DNA from: Alphaproteobacteria bacterium
Lineage (GTDB): Bacteria > Pseudomonadota > Alphaproteobacteria > Reyranellales > Reyranellaceae
Assembly: GCA_017308235.1 (NCBI GenBank)
Contig: JAFKFL010000012.1
Location: 1-64,000 of the forward strand
Length of the DNA stretch: 64,000 nucleotides
Direction: 5' to 3'
A program made the position numbers and the translations under genes. Below the pieces are notes generated by a model. That model worked only from the letters and a program-made list of their open reading frames with translations, was not told the DNA's origin and did not search any database. Position 1 is the stretch's first letter. Every line of letters begins with the position of its first letter. This document shows, piece by piece, positions 22,644-31,137 of the stretch.

Positions 22644-23576
22644 ATGGTTTCTCGCAATGTGCTGATGCTCGCCGTCGGAACGCCGGGTCTGCTGTTCTCT
22701 CTTGGGATGACGAGCGCGATGGCGGGACCATCGCAGATGGCTTCACCCCTCACGTTCAACGCCAGCTCAGCGGGCTTTCACGCATCTGATGTCGTGAAGG
22801 TCTGGGGCGGCGGTGGTGCAGGTGGCGGCGGTGCAGGCGCAGGTGGTGCCGGCGCGAGTGGCGGCAGCGGTGCGAGCGCAAGTGGCGGCAGCGGTGCGGG
22901 TGGTGCCGGCGCAAGTGGCGGTGGCGGTGGCGGTGCTGGTGCTGGCGCAAGCGGTGCCGGTGCAAGCGGTGGTGCCGGCGCAGGTGGTGCCAGTGCGAGC
23001 GGCAGTGGTGGCGCGAGTGCCAGTGGCGCTGGTGCGAGTGGTGGCGCTGGCGCCGGTGCGAGCGGTGGTGGCGCGAGTGCCGGTGGCGCCGGTGCGAGCG
23101 GTGGTGCCAGCGCAAGCGGCGCGGGCGCTGCAGGTGCAAGTAGCAGTGGTGGCGCTGGCGCGAGTGGTGCCGGTGCGGGCGCTGCCGGCGCGAGTGGTGC
23201 TAGTGCGGGCGCTGCTAGTGCGGGCGCTGCTGGAGCTGGCGCAGCGGGCAGCGGCGCTGGCGGTGCCGGCAGTGCTGCCGCCGATGGTGGCGGTGCGAGT
23301 GGCAGCGCACTTGGTGGCTCACCGGAGTCGGCGATGATCGGCGTTCCGTCGACGCAAGCCCCTGCCGCGGTGCAGGCTGCGATACAGGCGAAGGAATCCT
23401 GCGAGGCGCGGCGCGCGGCCGGTCTTTCGTGCCTGTCGTCGCCTTACCTGCAGACAGGCACCGCCCAGGCGATCGAGTTCGATCGCCGCGCCTATGCCGG
23501 CATGACCGATTGCCTGAACGCCGCCTCAGCAGCGCACGTGCCGCTCAATGCCTGCGGCAATGGACGCGGCCGCTAA
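22644..23576 (+). CDS. Secreted Gly/Ala/Ser-rich low-complexity protein
   Basis: A 310-residue protein. The N-terminus has a signal peptide (MLAVGTPGLLFSLGMTSAMA, from Met7). Residues about 55-224 consist almost only of Gly, Ala and Ser in GAGASGG-type repeats. The C-terminal 86 residues are normal sequence with four Cys (253, 263, 290 and 304), likely two disulfides. AAGGGAG precedes the ATG. It may be a surface or matrix protein with a disordered or fibroin-like linker. The repeat DNA (GGTGCCGGCGCAAGTGGC-like units) is prone to length change. Confidence 0.65.
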   Translation: MVSRNVLMLAVGTPGLLFSLGMTSAMAGPSQMASPLTFNASSAGFHASDVVKVWGGGGAGGGGAGAGGAGASGGSGASASGGSGAGGAGASGGGGGGAGAGASGAGASGGAGAGGASASGSGGASASGAGASGGAGAGASGGGASAGGAGASGGASASGAGAAGASSSGGAGASGAGAGAAGASGASAGAASAGAAGAGAAGSGAGGAGSAAADGGGASGSALGGSPESAMIGVPSTQAPAAVQAAIQAKESCEARRAAGLSCLSSPYLQTGTAQAIEFDRRAYAGMTDCLNAASAAHVPLNACGNGRGR

Positions 23577-23609
23577 GATGGCCGCGCCGTTGGGGTCAGT
23601 GTTTGGGGA

Positions 23610-23903
23610 TCAATGTTTGGTGTGCGGGCCGTTCGACGACGGCGGGTCGTCTTCGTCGGTCGAATCGCGTCCCGGGTTCGGCCGTTTCCGATGCACCGTC
23701 TGCATGGCCGAATCCATCGAGGCGGAGGCTTGCTGCGTGGCCTGCTGCTCCATACCCGTGGCCATCAGATCTTGCCCGTCTGCATAGCGAAGCAGGCGGG
23801 ACTGATCGTCGACCTGCGTCAGGGCGCCTGCGAGCCGCCTCGCCCGTCGAGCCTCGTCTCTTGCGGCACGGGCTTGGTACAGAAGATCAAGTACGCGAGA
23901 CAT
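23610..23903 (-). CDS. Small helical protein of unknown function
   Basis: A 97-residue protein: LYQARAARDEARRARRLAGA then RLLRYADGQDLMATGMEQQA, and a hydrophilic, disordered tail. The arrangement is the same as in the 66-residue protein at 19205. Probably cytosolic and coiled-coil forming. No catalytic residues are visible. Confidence 0.6.
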   Translation of the reverse strand: MSRVLDLLYQARAARDEARRARRLAGALTQVDDQSRLLRYADGQDLMATGMEQQATQQASASMDSAMQTVHRKRPNPGRDSTDEDDPPSSNGPHTKH

Positions 23904-24136
23904 GGTCCTGTCCTCACTCTGTTTCTGCCGTAGCCTTCTGTTGTTCTGTACGGGAACGAACGTGACGCGGACAAAGTTGCAGTCCCGCCCATGGCAATTG
24001 CGCAGCGTGGTATTTAAGCCACGGGCCGTTGCCGAAACGGAGGCACGGAACTGTGGTCTGGAACTGGGGCGGCACGCCGTCGTTGCCTTTCCCTGGGCGC
24101 CGACGACAACGCTGAGCCATCAGCGAAGGTAGATAT

Positions 24137-24523
24137 ATGGCCAAAGACCTCGAGCCCGGAACCCTGGCCTATCGTGAGTACGAACTGTTCGTGCCCAACG
24201 CACCGGACGCGACGGTCGCGATCACGTTGGGAGACCTGGAACAGGACACGCCGGCGGCACGCTTCGCCCGCAAGACCGGGGCGACCCACTATGGCCTGGT
24301 CTCGATCCTGAACGTGCCCCACGCACCGGACTATCCGTTCGTCTGGAGCCTGCACGACACCATCCTTGCGCTCACCAGCAGCCACATCGGCGCGCCGGTC
24401 GACAGGACCCTGAGACAGACGATCGGCCGGCTGCTGGGCGTCTTCTTCCACGAGATCCGCGGCGTCGCCCCGGAGCTTTCGGAAATGAGGCTGACGGTCG
24501 CCAACGATGCCTGCCCTCATTGA
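24137..24523 (+). CDS. Protein of unknown function
   Basis: A 128-residue protein (MAKDLEPGTLAYREYELFVP ... GATHYGLVSILNVPHAPDYP ... ALTSSHIGAPVDRTL). No signal peptide or membrane segment. The mixture of strands and helices looks like a folded alpha/beta domain. I do not recognise the family. A weak AAGGTAG lies upstream of the ATG. Confidence 0.6.
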   Translation: MAKDLEPGTLAYREYELFVPNAPDATVAITLGDLEQDTPAARFARKTGATHYGLVSILNVPHAPDYPFVWSLHDTILALTSSHIGAPVDRTLRQTIGRLLGVFFHEIRGVAPELSEMRLTVANDACPH

Positions 24524-24609
24524 GGCGTGCGCAACTGACATCAAGTTGCAACCTCGGCGGTCCTGCCGTCGTTACGCGATTGCATGTAGGTCCAGTTTGG
24601 TAACAGCCG

Positions 24610-25032
24610 ATGCCCAATACCAAGAATGAACCGGTCGATTGCCCCCTATTACTCGCTGTGCCGGCGTCGCCGGCCGCTCGTCGAATTGCGCGGTATCTGC
24701 GTGAATACGGGTTCGATGTCGATCAGGCAGCCGATTCAGAACAGGCGCTCAACGACCTCCGGGCCCGGCGCTTCAAGGTCGTGCTGGTCGATGCGCGCCT
24801 GCCGGGGCCCATCGACGGCTTCTCGGTCCTCCAGCACGTGCAGCGTCAAGCCGCCGACTCCGAAGTGGAGTTGATCCATAGCACGCCGCATCTCCTGAGG
24901 TCGGTCACCCGGCTCTGCAGCCGGGTCGCGTCGCGTCCACAGGACAGGAAGCGTCTTCATCCCTCATTGCGGGTGGTGAGGCGATCGACGATGGCCGATC
25001 GGAGCGGCGGCCGAAATAGCGGCCAAAAATAG
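24610..25032 (+). CDS. Degenerate receiver-domain protein
   Basis: A 140-residue protein. Residues 12-80 follow a receiver fold: RIARYLREYGFDVDQAADSE and VVLVDARLPGPIDGFSVLQH, with D61 at the phospho-acceptor position. The acidic pair after strand 1 is replaced by V17-P18, and after HSTPHLLRSV the sequence no longer resembles a receiver; the conserved Lys is missing and the tail is basic. It is either an atypical, non-phosphorylated receiver or a gene damaged by a frameshift near 24890. Confidence 0.55.
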   Translation: MPNTKNEPVDCPLLLAVPASPAARRIARYLREYGFDVDQAADSEQALNDLRARRFKVVLVDARLPGPIDGFSVLQHVQRQAADSEVELIHSTPHLLRSVTRLCSRVASRPQDRKRLHPSLRVVRRSTMADRSGGRNSGQK

Positions 25033-25035
25033 CGG

Positions 25036-25269
25036 CTAGCAGGACCGCGACAGTTCCCAATCGGGACCGAGAACCTTCAGCGCTGCCAGCGCGAACTCTT
25101 CCTTGTCCTCGATCGCCATGTCGTTTGTGCGGACTGCGCGCCCCAGCAGACGCAACATGTCGTACAGGGCAGCGCGCCGCGCCTCCGCATTCTCCACATC
25201 TTGCGGGGGCAAGACTTCCGGCGATGCCGCGCGGGTCCGTCGATCATGCAGGTAAATGACTTCTGTCAT
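25036..25269 (-). CDS. Small protein of unknown function
   Basis: A 77-residue, mostly helical acidic protein (ENAEARRAALYDMLRLLGRA, then EEFALAALKVLGPDWELSRS). Cytosolic. Its 3' end is four bases from the convergent degenerate receiver gene. No motif recognised. Confidence 0.6.
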   Translation of the reverse strand: MTEVIYLHDRRTRAASPEVLPPQDVENAEARRAALYDMLRLLGRAVRTNDMAIEDKEEFALAALKVLGPDWELSRSC

Positions 25270-25343
25270 TCGATCCTCGGTACGCTTTCGTCCTTTCTAA
25301 TTACGCACGGCAGCGACGGAGGTTGCGGGGGCAAACCGGTGAC

Positions 25344-25661
25344 CTACCGGCGACCCCGATGTGCGCTTTTCCTGGTGACCTTCTTGACCAGGCGTTTGGT
25401 GCGGGACGTGGCCTTGCGCAAAGCTCTCTTGCTGACCTTCTTTTCGGCGATCAGCTGCCGCTTGGCCGCGGCCCTTTTCGCGCTGCTCCGCGCGGTGACG
25501 CGCCGGGTCGCCTTTTCGGCGGCACGTCGCGCGGCACGCAGCGTCCTGACGGCCGCTCGGCTCGCGATATCCGCAGGACGGGACAGCGCATCGATTGCCG
25601 CGTTCAGTACCTCCACCGTCGTTCGCATCGCGGAGCCGGCCTTTGCTTTACGTGTCGCCAT
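25344..25661 (-). CDS. Basic histone-H1-like protein
   Basis: A 105-residue protein very rich in Ala, Lys and Arg, with a C-terminal tail such as RRVTARSSAKRAAAKRQLIA and KKVSKRALRKATSRTKRLVK. This composition is that of bacterial histone H1-like or other nucleoid-binding proteins, which compact DNA non-specifically. The N-terminal third (TTVEVLNAAIDALSRPADIA) may form a dimerisation helix. No specific family motif. Evidence is compositional. Confidence 0.6.
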   Translation of the reverse strand: MATRKAKAGSAMRTTVEVLNAAIDALSRPADIASRAAVRTLRAARRAAEKATRRVTARSSAKRAAAKRQLIAEKKVSKRALRKATSRTKRLVKKVTRKSAHRGRR

Positions 25662-25798
25662 AGTCGTTCCTCGATCGTTTCAACTGCCGTCCTAAACGGA
25701 GAGCATCCGCCAAGGTTGCCCCCGGTTGCCCATGAGCAGTTCCGGTCATCGAGACCGTGGTAACGTCGGGCCTTCAATTCTCAGCGCGGAGCGATGCC

Positions 25799-26818
25799 AT
25801 GGCGAAGATGATTGCGATGGTCGTGACCAAGGGCGGAGCGAAGCTGCAGCGTGTCGAGCGCGATGTGCCGCAACCCGGACCGAAGGAACTGCTGATCCGC
25901 ATTCAGGCCTGCGGCGTCTGCCACAGCGATACCTTCACGGTCGAGGGTCTGTGGCCCGGCATGGTTTATCCGCGTGTGCCGGGCCACGAGGTGATCGGCG
26001 TGGTCGAGGCGATCGGCGGGCATGTCGAAGGCTGGAAGCCCGGCGATCGCGTGGGCGTCGGCTGGTTCGGCGGCTCGTGCGGCCACTGCCGCTATTGCCG
26101 ACGCGGCGAGGCCTTCGCCTGCGAGAACGTGCAGGCCGTCACCGGCGTCACGCGCGACGGCGGCTATGCCACGCACATGGTCGCGGACGTCTCGGCGGTC
26201 GCGCACATTCCCGACGACATGGACGATGTCGAATCGGCGCCGCTGCTCTGCGCCGGCGTGACGACGTTCAACGCGCTGCGCCACGGCGGCGCGCGCACCG
26301 GCGACGTGGTGGCGATCCTGGGCGTGGGCGGGCTGGGACATCTCGCCGTCCAGTTCGCCGCGCGGCAGGGCTACCGCACCGTCGCGGTGAACCGCGGCCG
26401 CGACAAGGAAAAGATGATCCGCTCGCTCGGCGCCCACGACTACATCGATTCGACCGACGGCGATCCCGCGGAGGCGTTGCGCAAGCTGGGTGGTGCACGC
26501 GTGATCCTGGCGACGGTGACCAACGCCGAGGCGATGCAGTCGGTGATGGGCGGCCTCGGCCCCAACGGCACGATGATGATCATCGGCGCGGTTCAGGCCT
26601 TCCCCATCAATCCGATCGAGATGATCGGCAAGAGCTCGGCGGTACGCGGCTGGTACTCCGGCGTCGCGACCGATTCGGAAGACACGCTGCGCTTCTGCCA
26701 GCTCCATCACATCAGCCCGATGAACGAGATCTATCCCTTCGCCGAGGCGCAGGCGGCCTACGACCGCATGGTGAGCGGCAAGGCCCGCTTCCGCGTCGTC
26801 TTGAAGATGTCGTCCTGA
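25799..26818 (+). CDS. Zinc-dependent alcohol dehydrogenase
   Basis: A 339-residue medium-chain dehydrogenase. Catalytic zinc ligands C41 (ACGVCHSD) and H63-E64 (PGHEVIG), structural zinc cysteines C94, C97, C100 and C108 (CGHCRYCRRGEAFAC), and the NAD(P)-binding loop GVGGLGHLA are all present. It oxidises an alcohol or reduces an aldehyde in the cytosol. The ATG at 25799 matches the family start (MAKMIAMVVTKGG). It stands alone between unrelated genes. Confidence 0.9.
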   Translation: MAKMIAMVVTKGGAKLQRVERDVPQPGPKELLIRIQACGVCHSDTFTVEGLWPGMVYPRVPGHEVIGVVEAIGGHVEGWKPGDRVGVGWFGGSCGHCRYCRRGEAFACENVQAVTGVTRDGGYATHMVADVSAVAHIPDDMDDVESAPLLCAGVTTFNALRHGGARTGDVVAILGVGGLGHLAVQFAARQGYRTVAVNRGRDKEKMIRSLGAHDYIDSTDGDPAEALRKLGGARVILATVTNAEAMQSVMGGLGPNGTMMIIGAVQAFPINPIEMIGKSSAVRGWYSGVATDSEDTLRFCQLHHISPMNEIYPFAEAQAAYDRMVSGKARFRVVLKMSS

Positions 26819-26921
26819 AGATGACCTGCGCGACGTGGCACGACGTGCGTTCCTTCAGTGAAACGTTCCTTCCGTGAAACAGTTTTGTGCGTGATGACAA
26901 TCGCGCGCTTTCCAAGCAAAG

Positions 26922-26948
26922 CTCTTACAAACGAATCGTTCGTAAGAG
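26922..26948. promoter_or_regulatory. 27-base near-perfect palindrome before the lipase gene
   Basis: CTCTTACAAACGA-A-TCGTTCGTAAGAG pairs over 13 positions with one mismatch around a single central base. It ends ten bases before the TTG start and touches the ribosome-binding site. The size and symmetry suit a TetR-type operator. Confidence 0.55.
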
Positions 26949-26957
26949 GAGGAAGAG

Positions 26958-28109
26958 TTGCTTGCCCGCAGACGTCGTTTCATCGGTGGAATATCGGCCA
27001 TGACCTTGTGCACAGCATCGACGGCGGTGTGGGCGGACACGACTTCAGCTAGACCCGGCACCTTGCTGAGGAGCTGGAAAGGCAAGGGCGGCCATCCATT
27101 GCCCGATGCGGCCGAGAACTATTTCGTCAACTACACGTCGACCTCGGTCAACGGCAAGACGACCACTGTTTCCGGTCAGGTTGCGATACCGGCCAGCCCC
27201 GTGCCGGCGGGCGGCTATCCCGTCATCGGCTGGGCGCCGGGAACCACCGGCATGGGCTCGCGATGTGCGCCGTCGAATTTCCCCAGCCATATCGCGTCGC
27301 TGAACGAATGGGTGAAGCGCGGCTATGCGGTGCTGCGAACCGACTACGAAGGTTGGGGCGACAATGCCCGCCGTCCCCTGCTGAACCAGCGCAGCAACGC
27401 CGATGCCGCCGTCAATCTGGTCATCGCCACGCGGTCGGTGTCCGACAAGCTCGGACGTGCCTGGATGGTCATGGGCCACAGCGAAGGCGGTGGCGCAGCC
27501 TTGTGGGCGGCGGCCTTGGGTCCGGAAGCCGCCAAAGGCTGCGCGCTCAAGGGAGCGATCGCCCTCGCGCCCGTTGGTCCGGGTGTCCTGAAGCTGATCA
27601 GCGATCTGGCCAACGGCACGGACACGCGAGCGGCGTTTCCGCTGATCGTACCCGAAGTGGCAGCCTACCTTGCCGCGGCTACGGTCCTCGGCGCGAAGGC
27701 ATCGGATCCTGCCATCGACATCGACAAGCTGGTGACGGCGGACTTCAGGCCGTTCGTCGAGGCGAGCCAGACGCCTTGCATCTCCGATCCGCTGCCCAAG
27801 TTGTCACTACCCAAGGCAGGTCACTATCTGAAATCCGGACCGTCCTACACCCGCCTCGAGACGTTTCTGCGCGAGCAGGATGCATCGTCGCAGACCCTGA
27901 AGCTGCCCGTGTTCGTCGGCCAGGCCGGCAGCGACAACTTCACGCCGACGCCCGCGACCACGGACGAGATGGTCCGCGCCCTCAGATCCCGTGGCGCCTC
28001 CATAAAACTGGAGACCTATCCCGGAAAGAATCACGGCGAAGTCGTTGCCGCGTCATTGAAGGATGTGCTGGCCTTTGCCAGCGACGTTTTCGCGGGACGC
28101 ATGGGCTGA
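26958..28109 (+). CDS. Secreted lipase-like alpha/beta hydrolase
   Basis: A 383-residue protein starting with TTG, preceded by GAGGAGGAAGAG. The N-terminus is a Tat-like signal (RRRRFIGGISAMTLCTASTA). The fold is that of secretory lipases: VIGWAPGTTGMG as oxyanion loop, VMGHSEGGGAALWAA as nucleophile elbow with Ser, GQAGSDNFTP with the Asp and GKNHGEV with the His. It would hydrolyse lipids or esters in the periplasm. The palindrome at its start suggests control by a repressor encoded elsewhere. Confidence 0.82.
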   Translation: MLARRRRFIGGISAMTLCTASTAVWADTTSARPGTLLRSWKGKGGHPLPDAAENYFVNYTSTSVNGKTTTVSGQVAIPASPVPAGGYPVIGWAPGTTGMGSRCAPSNFPSHIASLNEWVKRGYAVLRTDYEGWGDNARRPLLNQRSNADAAVNLVIATRSVSDKLGRAWMVMGHSEGGGAALWAAALGPEAAKGCALKGAIALAPVGPGVLKLISDLANGTDTRAAFPLIVPEVAAYLAAATVLGAKASDPAIDIDKLVTADFRPFVEASQTPCISDPLPKLSLPKAGHYLKSGPSYTRLETFLREQDASSQTLKLPVFVGQAGSDNFTPTPATTDEMVRALRSRGASIKLETYPGKNHGEVVAASLKDVLAFASDVFAGRMG

Positions 28110-28137
28110 AGGGCAGGCCGCCGCCGCGTCGCCTGGC

Positions 28138-28665
28138 TCAAGTGGCGGCGGGACGGCGGTGCACCCAGCACTCGCAGGTGTTGCCCCGCAACTCGACGGT
28201 TCGCTCGCGCACCGCACCGAGACGCGTGACGACGCGCTGTGACGCGACATTGTCGGGATGGATGAAGCTTGCCACCCGGTCCAGGGGGAAGTGCTCGAAC
28301 AACCACCGACGCGCCGCGCCAGCCGCTTCGGTGGCGTAGCCCTGGCCCCAGAACGGCTGGTCGAACGAATAGGCGATCTCGGGTTCCGGCCAGTCGAGCG
28401 GATGGAAGATGCCGACACTGCCGATGAACACCGCGCCGTCGATCTTCTCGCAGGCCCACATGCCGTAGCCGCGCAAGGGCCATGAGCCCGTCGACATGAG
28501 CATCGTTCGCCAGACCTCGACCGGCGTCGATGTGCGCCCCATGGTCAGGTAGCGCATGACTTCCGGATTCGCCTGCATGGCGGCGTAGGCGTCGAGGTCG
28601 CTGGCGCGGAACGCGCGCAGCCGCAGGCGCGCTGTCATGACGGTCGGGATCTCGAACGTCGTCAT
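28138..28665 (-). CDS. RimJ/RimL-type GNAT acetyltransferase
   Basis: A 175-residue protein. TARLRLRAFRASDLDAYAAM is the RimJ/RimL N-terminus, IAYSFDQPFWGQGYATEAAGA carries the acetyl-CoA loop (QGYATEA) and HPDNVASQRVVTRLGA the C-terminal motif. It acetylates amino groups of proteins or small molecules. Followed on the same strand by the isochorismatase-like gene across a short gap in the opposite order (upstream gene is 28691). Confidence 0.88.
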   Translation of the reverse strand: MTTFEIPTVMTARLRLRAFRASDLDAYAAMQANPEVMRYLTMGRTSTPVEVWRTMLMSTGSWPLRGYGMWACEKIDGAVFIGSVGIFHPLDWPEPEIAYSFDQPFWGQGYATEAAGAARRWLFEHFPLDRVASFIHPDNVASQRVVTRLGAVRERTVELRGNTCECWVHRRPAAT

Positions 28666-28690
28666 CTTCTCGTCCGCTCCTGCATGGCGA

Positions 28691-29224
28691 TCAACTTTCG
28701 TCGATCAGCTGGTCGGTGGGGACCACATGGATCGACTGGTCGGTGATGAGGCCCTTCCAGACCCAGTTGTGATGCCCGATCACGTCGGCTGCCGGCAGGT
28801 GGGGCCGGTCGGCGACGGTATGCGCATCGGCGGCGACAACGACATGGAAGCCGTGGGACACGGCCGACCGGACCGTGGTGTCGACGCAGAAGTCGGTCGC
28901 CCAGCCCGCGACAACGACGCGGTCGGTCGCGAGCTGCTCCAGGGCAGCGAGCAACGATGTTCCGGCGAAGGAATCGTTCAGCGTCTTCTCGACCACGAGG
29001 TCGTCGGCATGACGATCGAGCTCGGGCAGGAACGCCCATCCCGGTGCCCGCCGCTCGAAGAGATCGCCCGGCTTGCCGCAATGCCTGATCCAGATGACGC
29101 GCCCCGACCGCCGGCGCACCGCTGATGCGAGCGCATTGATGCGCGCCACGACCCCCGTCAGATCATGCTTGGGTGCGCCCGAGAGCAGGCCCGCTTGCAT
29201 ATCCACCACGACGAAGGCGTCCAC
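28691..29224 (-). CDS. Isochorismatase family cysteine hydrolase
   Basis: A 177-residue protein. The triad is D8 (VVDMQ), K80 (EKTLNDSF) and C113 (ATDFCVDTT), with the cis-peptide region VVAGWATDFCV. Members hydrolyse amides such as nicotinamide or carbamoyl groups; the exact substrate is unknown. Starts with GTG at 29224. It lies between the transporter and GNAT genes, all on the minus strand, so a single transcript from 30622 is possible. Confidence 0.85.
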   Translation of the reverse strand: MDAFVVVDMQAGLLSGAPKHDLTGVVARINALASAVRRRSGRVIWIRHCGKPGDLFERRAPGWAFLPELDRHADDLVVEKTLNDSFAGTSLLAALEQLATDRVVVAGWATDFCVDTTVRSAVSHGFHVVVAADAHTVADRPHLPAADVIGHHNWVWKGLITDQSIHVVPTDQLIDES

Positions 29225-29251
29225 GCCTCGACTCCCGATTCAACAACCCGG

Positions 29252-30622
29252 CTATTTCATAGAACCCATGATCACCAGCACCAGGGTCACGGTGACGGCG
29301 CCGCCGATGCGGGTCGCGATCTGGGCGAAGGGCATGAGCTGCATGCGGTTGGCCGCGGTCAGGATGGCGACGTCGCCGGTCCCGCCCTGGCCCGAGTGGC
29401 AGGCGTTCACGATCGCCGTTTCGATCGGATACATCTTCAGCAGCCGGCCGACCACGAAGCCGGTCGCCATGATGGTGGCCACCGTCGCCACGATGGTGAC
29501 GATGTTGGTGAAATGGAACGCCGCGACCAGCTTGTCCCATGGCGTCAGCGAAACGCCGATCGCGAACAGCAGCGGATAGGTCATGGTGGTGCGCACGAAG
29601 TCGTAGATCACCAGGCCGCCGCGCTGTAGCTCGGGCGAGACCGCGTGGGTGAGCTTGGCCATCACCGCCAGGAACAGCATCGCGACAGGCGCCGGCAGGC
29701 CGAACAGCTTGAAGCAGAGGACGCCCAGCAGATAGAGCGTGATCGCGGTGAGGCCGGCGGCGGCAATAGTGCTCACGCCCACCGCGCCGACGCCCTTCTC
29801 CTTGCCGCCTTCGTCGTGAGCCTGGAGGTCGACGCCGGGTTCCGCATCGCCCGGCCGCGACGGCTGCAGGCGGCCCTCGCCGGTCAGCGACGGGTATTTC
29901 TTGCCGACGAAGTTCAGAAAGCCCGACAGCAGGATCGCGGTCAGGCTGCCCAGCATGACCGGCGGCAGCACCTCGGCGAACACCTCGCCCTGGGACACGC
30001 CGGTCAGCGCGGCATAGCCGATCGACAAGGGAATGGCGCCCTCGCCCACGCCGCCGGCCATGATCGGCACCACGACGTAGAAGAACGTGTGATAGGCGCC
30101 GAGCCCCAGCGCGGTGCCGACGATCGTGCCCACCACCGCGGCGATCACCGAGCCCAGCGCCAGCGGCACGAAGATCTTCAGGAAGCCGCGGATCAGGACA
30201 TCGCGGTCCATGGCGAAGATGCTGCCGACGATGATGGTGGCGATGAACAGGTAGAGGAAGTTGGTCGACCTGGTGAACTCGATGATGGCCTTCTCGATCG
30301 GCGCGGGGATCAGGTGATAGTAGGTGAGCGCCGAAGGCACGAAGGTGGCGAGGATCGCGCCCGCACCGATGCTGCGCAGGATCGGCGTGCGCTTGCCGAC
30401 CTCCGCACAGGCGAAACCGCCCAGGACCAGCACGACGATCATGGTCGGGCCGTCCGACTTCACTTCGTTGACCTCGATCAGCGCGGCCACCAGTCCGATC
30501 AGCAGCACGAAGATCGGCAAAGGCATGATACCGATCCGCGCGTCGATCACGCGCCACCAGCCCTCGGGCCAGAAGCCTTTCGAAGTGGAGTGACTCGTGC
30601 CCGTTGCGTCCTGAGTGGCCAT
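29252..30622 (-). CDS. 2-hydroxycarboxylate transporter family protein
   Basis: A 456-residue membrane protein with about eleven to twelve hydrophobic segments. GGVGEGAIPLS and GQGGTGDVAIL are the two re-entrant loop motifs of the 2HCT family (CitS, MaeP, CimH). It imports citrate, malate or similar dicarboxylates with Na+ or H+. A hydrophilic loop around 255-285 separates the halves, as expected. It heads a possible transcript with the isochorismatase-like gene 27 bases downstream. Confidence 0.88.
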   Translation of the reverse strand: MATQDATGTSHSTSKGFWPEGWWRVIDARIGIMPLPIFVLLIGLVAALIEVNEVKSDGPTMIVVLVLGGFACAEVGKRTPILRSIGAGAILATFVPSALTYYHLIPAPIEKAIIEFTRSTNFLYLFIATIIVGSIFAMDRDVLIRGFLKIFVPLALGSVIAAVVGTIVGTALGLGAYHTFFYVVVPIMAGGVGEGAIPLSIGYAALTGVSQGEVFAEVLPPVMLGSLTAILLSGFLNFVGKKYPSLTGEGRLQPSRPGDAEPGVDLQAHDEGGKEKGVGAVGVSTIAAAGLTAITLYLLGVLCFKLFGLPAPVAMLFLAVMAKLTHAVSPELQRGGLVIYDFVRTTMTYPLLFAIGVSLTPWDKLVAAFHFTNIVTIVATVATIMATGFVVGRLLKMYPIETAIVNACHSGQGGTGDVAILTAANRMQLMPFAQIATRIGGAVTVTLVLVIMGSMK

Positions 30623-30686
30623 GACGCTCCCCCTTCGCTCTGTTCTGCCGGCAGCTTACCCGGTTGCAGGACCTAATCCAGACGCC

Positions 30687-31067
30687 CTAATCCAGACACG
30701 CGACGAGTTCGAACCGCTCGCACCACAGCATCATGTCTGGTGCATATCTTCCGAGCCGGGTGAAGTATCGCCTGTGCGCCTCGCGCCAGTACTGCAACGA
30801 GCGATCGCCTTCGCCCTCGTCGTGGGCAAAGGCCGTGTCGACCTCGTCGAAGCGTCGCTTCGTCAGCTCGATCGTCCTGACGACGGCTCTCGGAACACCG
30901 TGCCCGTCCAGGACGACCATCGCCTTGCCCACCTCGGCCGAGAGCAGACCCTGACTCTCCGCCCAGCAGGTCGCGCGCTTGGCGCCGGACAGGACAAGTG
31001 CAAGAAGCTCGTCCGCCAGCTCGGGGCTGTCGCCAAAGGAAAACGTTTCCAGCGTCCGCCAGTCCAT
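30687..31067 (-). CDS. ASCH domain protein
   Basis: A 126-residue protein. LVLSGAKRATCWAESQGLLS is the ASCH motif (GxKxxT), followed by VVRTIELTKRRFDEVD and YWREAHRRYF. ASCH domains bind RNA, and some are amidohydrolases of modified nucleosides such as N4-acetylcytidine. I favour the ATG at 31067 over the TTG two codons upstream. It stands just downstream of the RND pump gene on the same strand, perhaps by chance. Confidence 0.78.
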   Translation of the reverse strand: MDWRTLETFSFGDSPELADELLALVLSGAKRATCWAESQGLLSAEVGKAMVVLDGHGVPRAVVRTIELTKRRFDEVDTAFAHDEGEGDRSLQYWREAHRRYFTRLGRYAPDMMLWCERFELVACLD

Positions 31068-31137
31068 GCGCAAGCAGGGCCTGCGGCCCGGCTGCTGTCA
31101 ACCGGGCCGGGCGTGAACGTCGTTACTCTCGCTGGCT

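Noticed and set aside
22756..23139. A histidine-rich frame on the minus strand
   Set aside because: It mirrors the Gly/Ala/Ser repeat of the secreted protein (GGT/GGC read backwards gives His and Arg codons).
22800..23330. CRISPR-like or satellite array in the Gly-rich gene
   Set aside because: The repeats are degenerate coding units, kept in frame, with no regular period or spacers.
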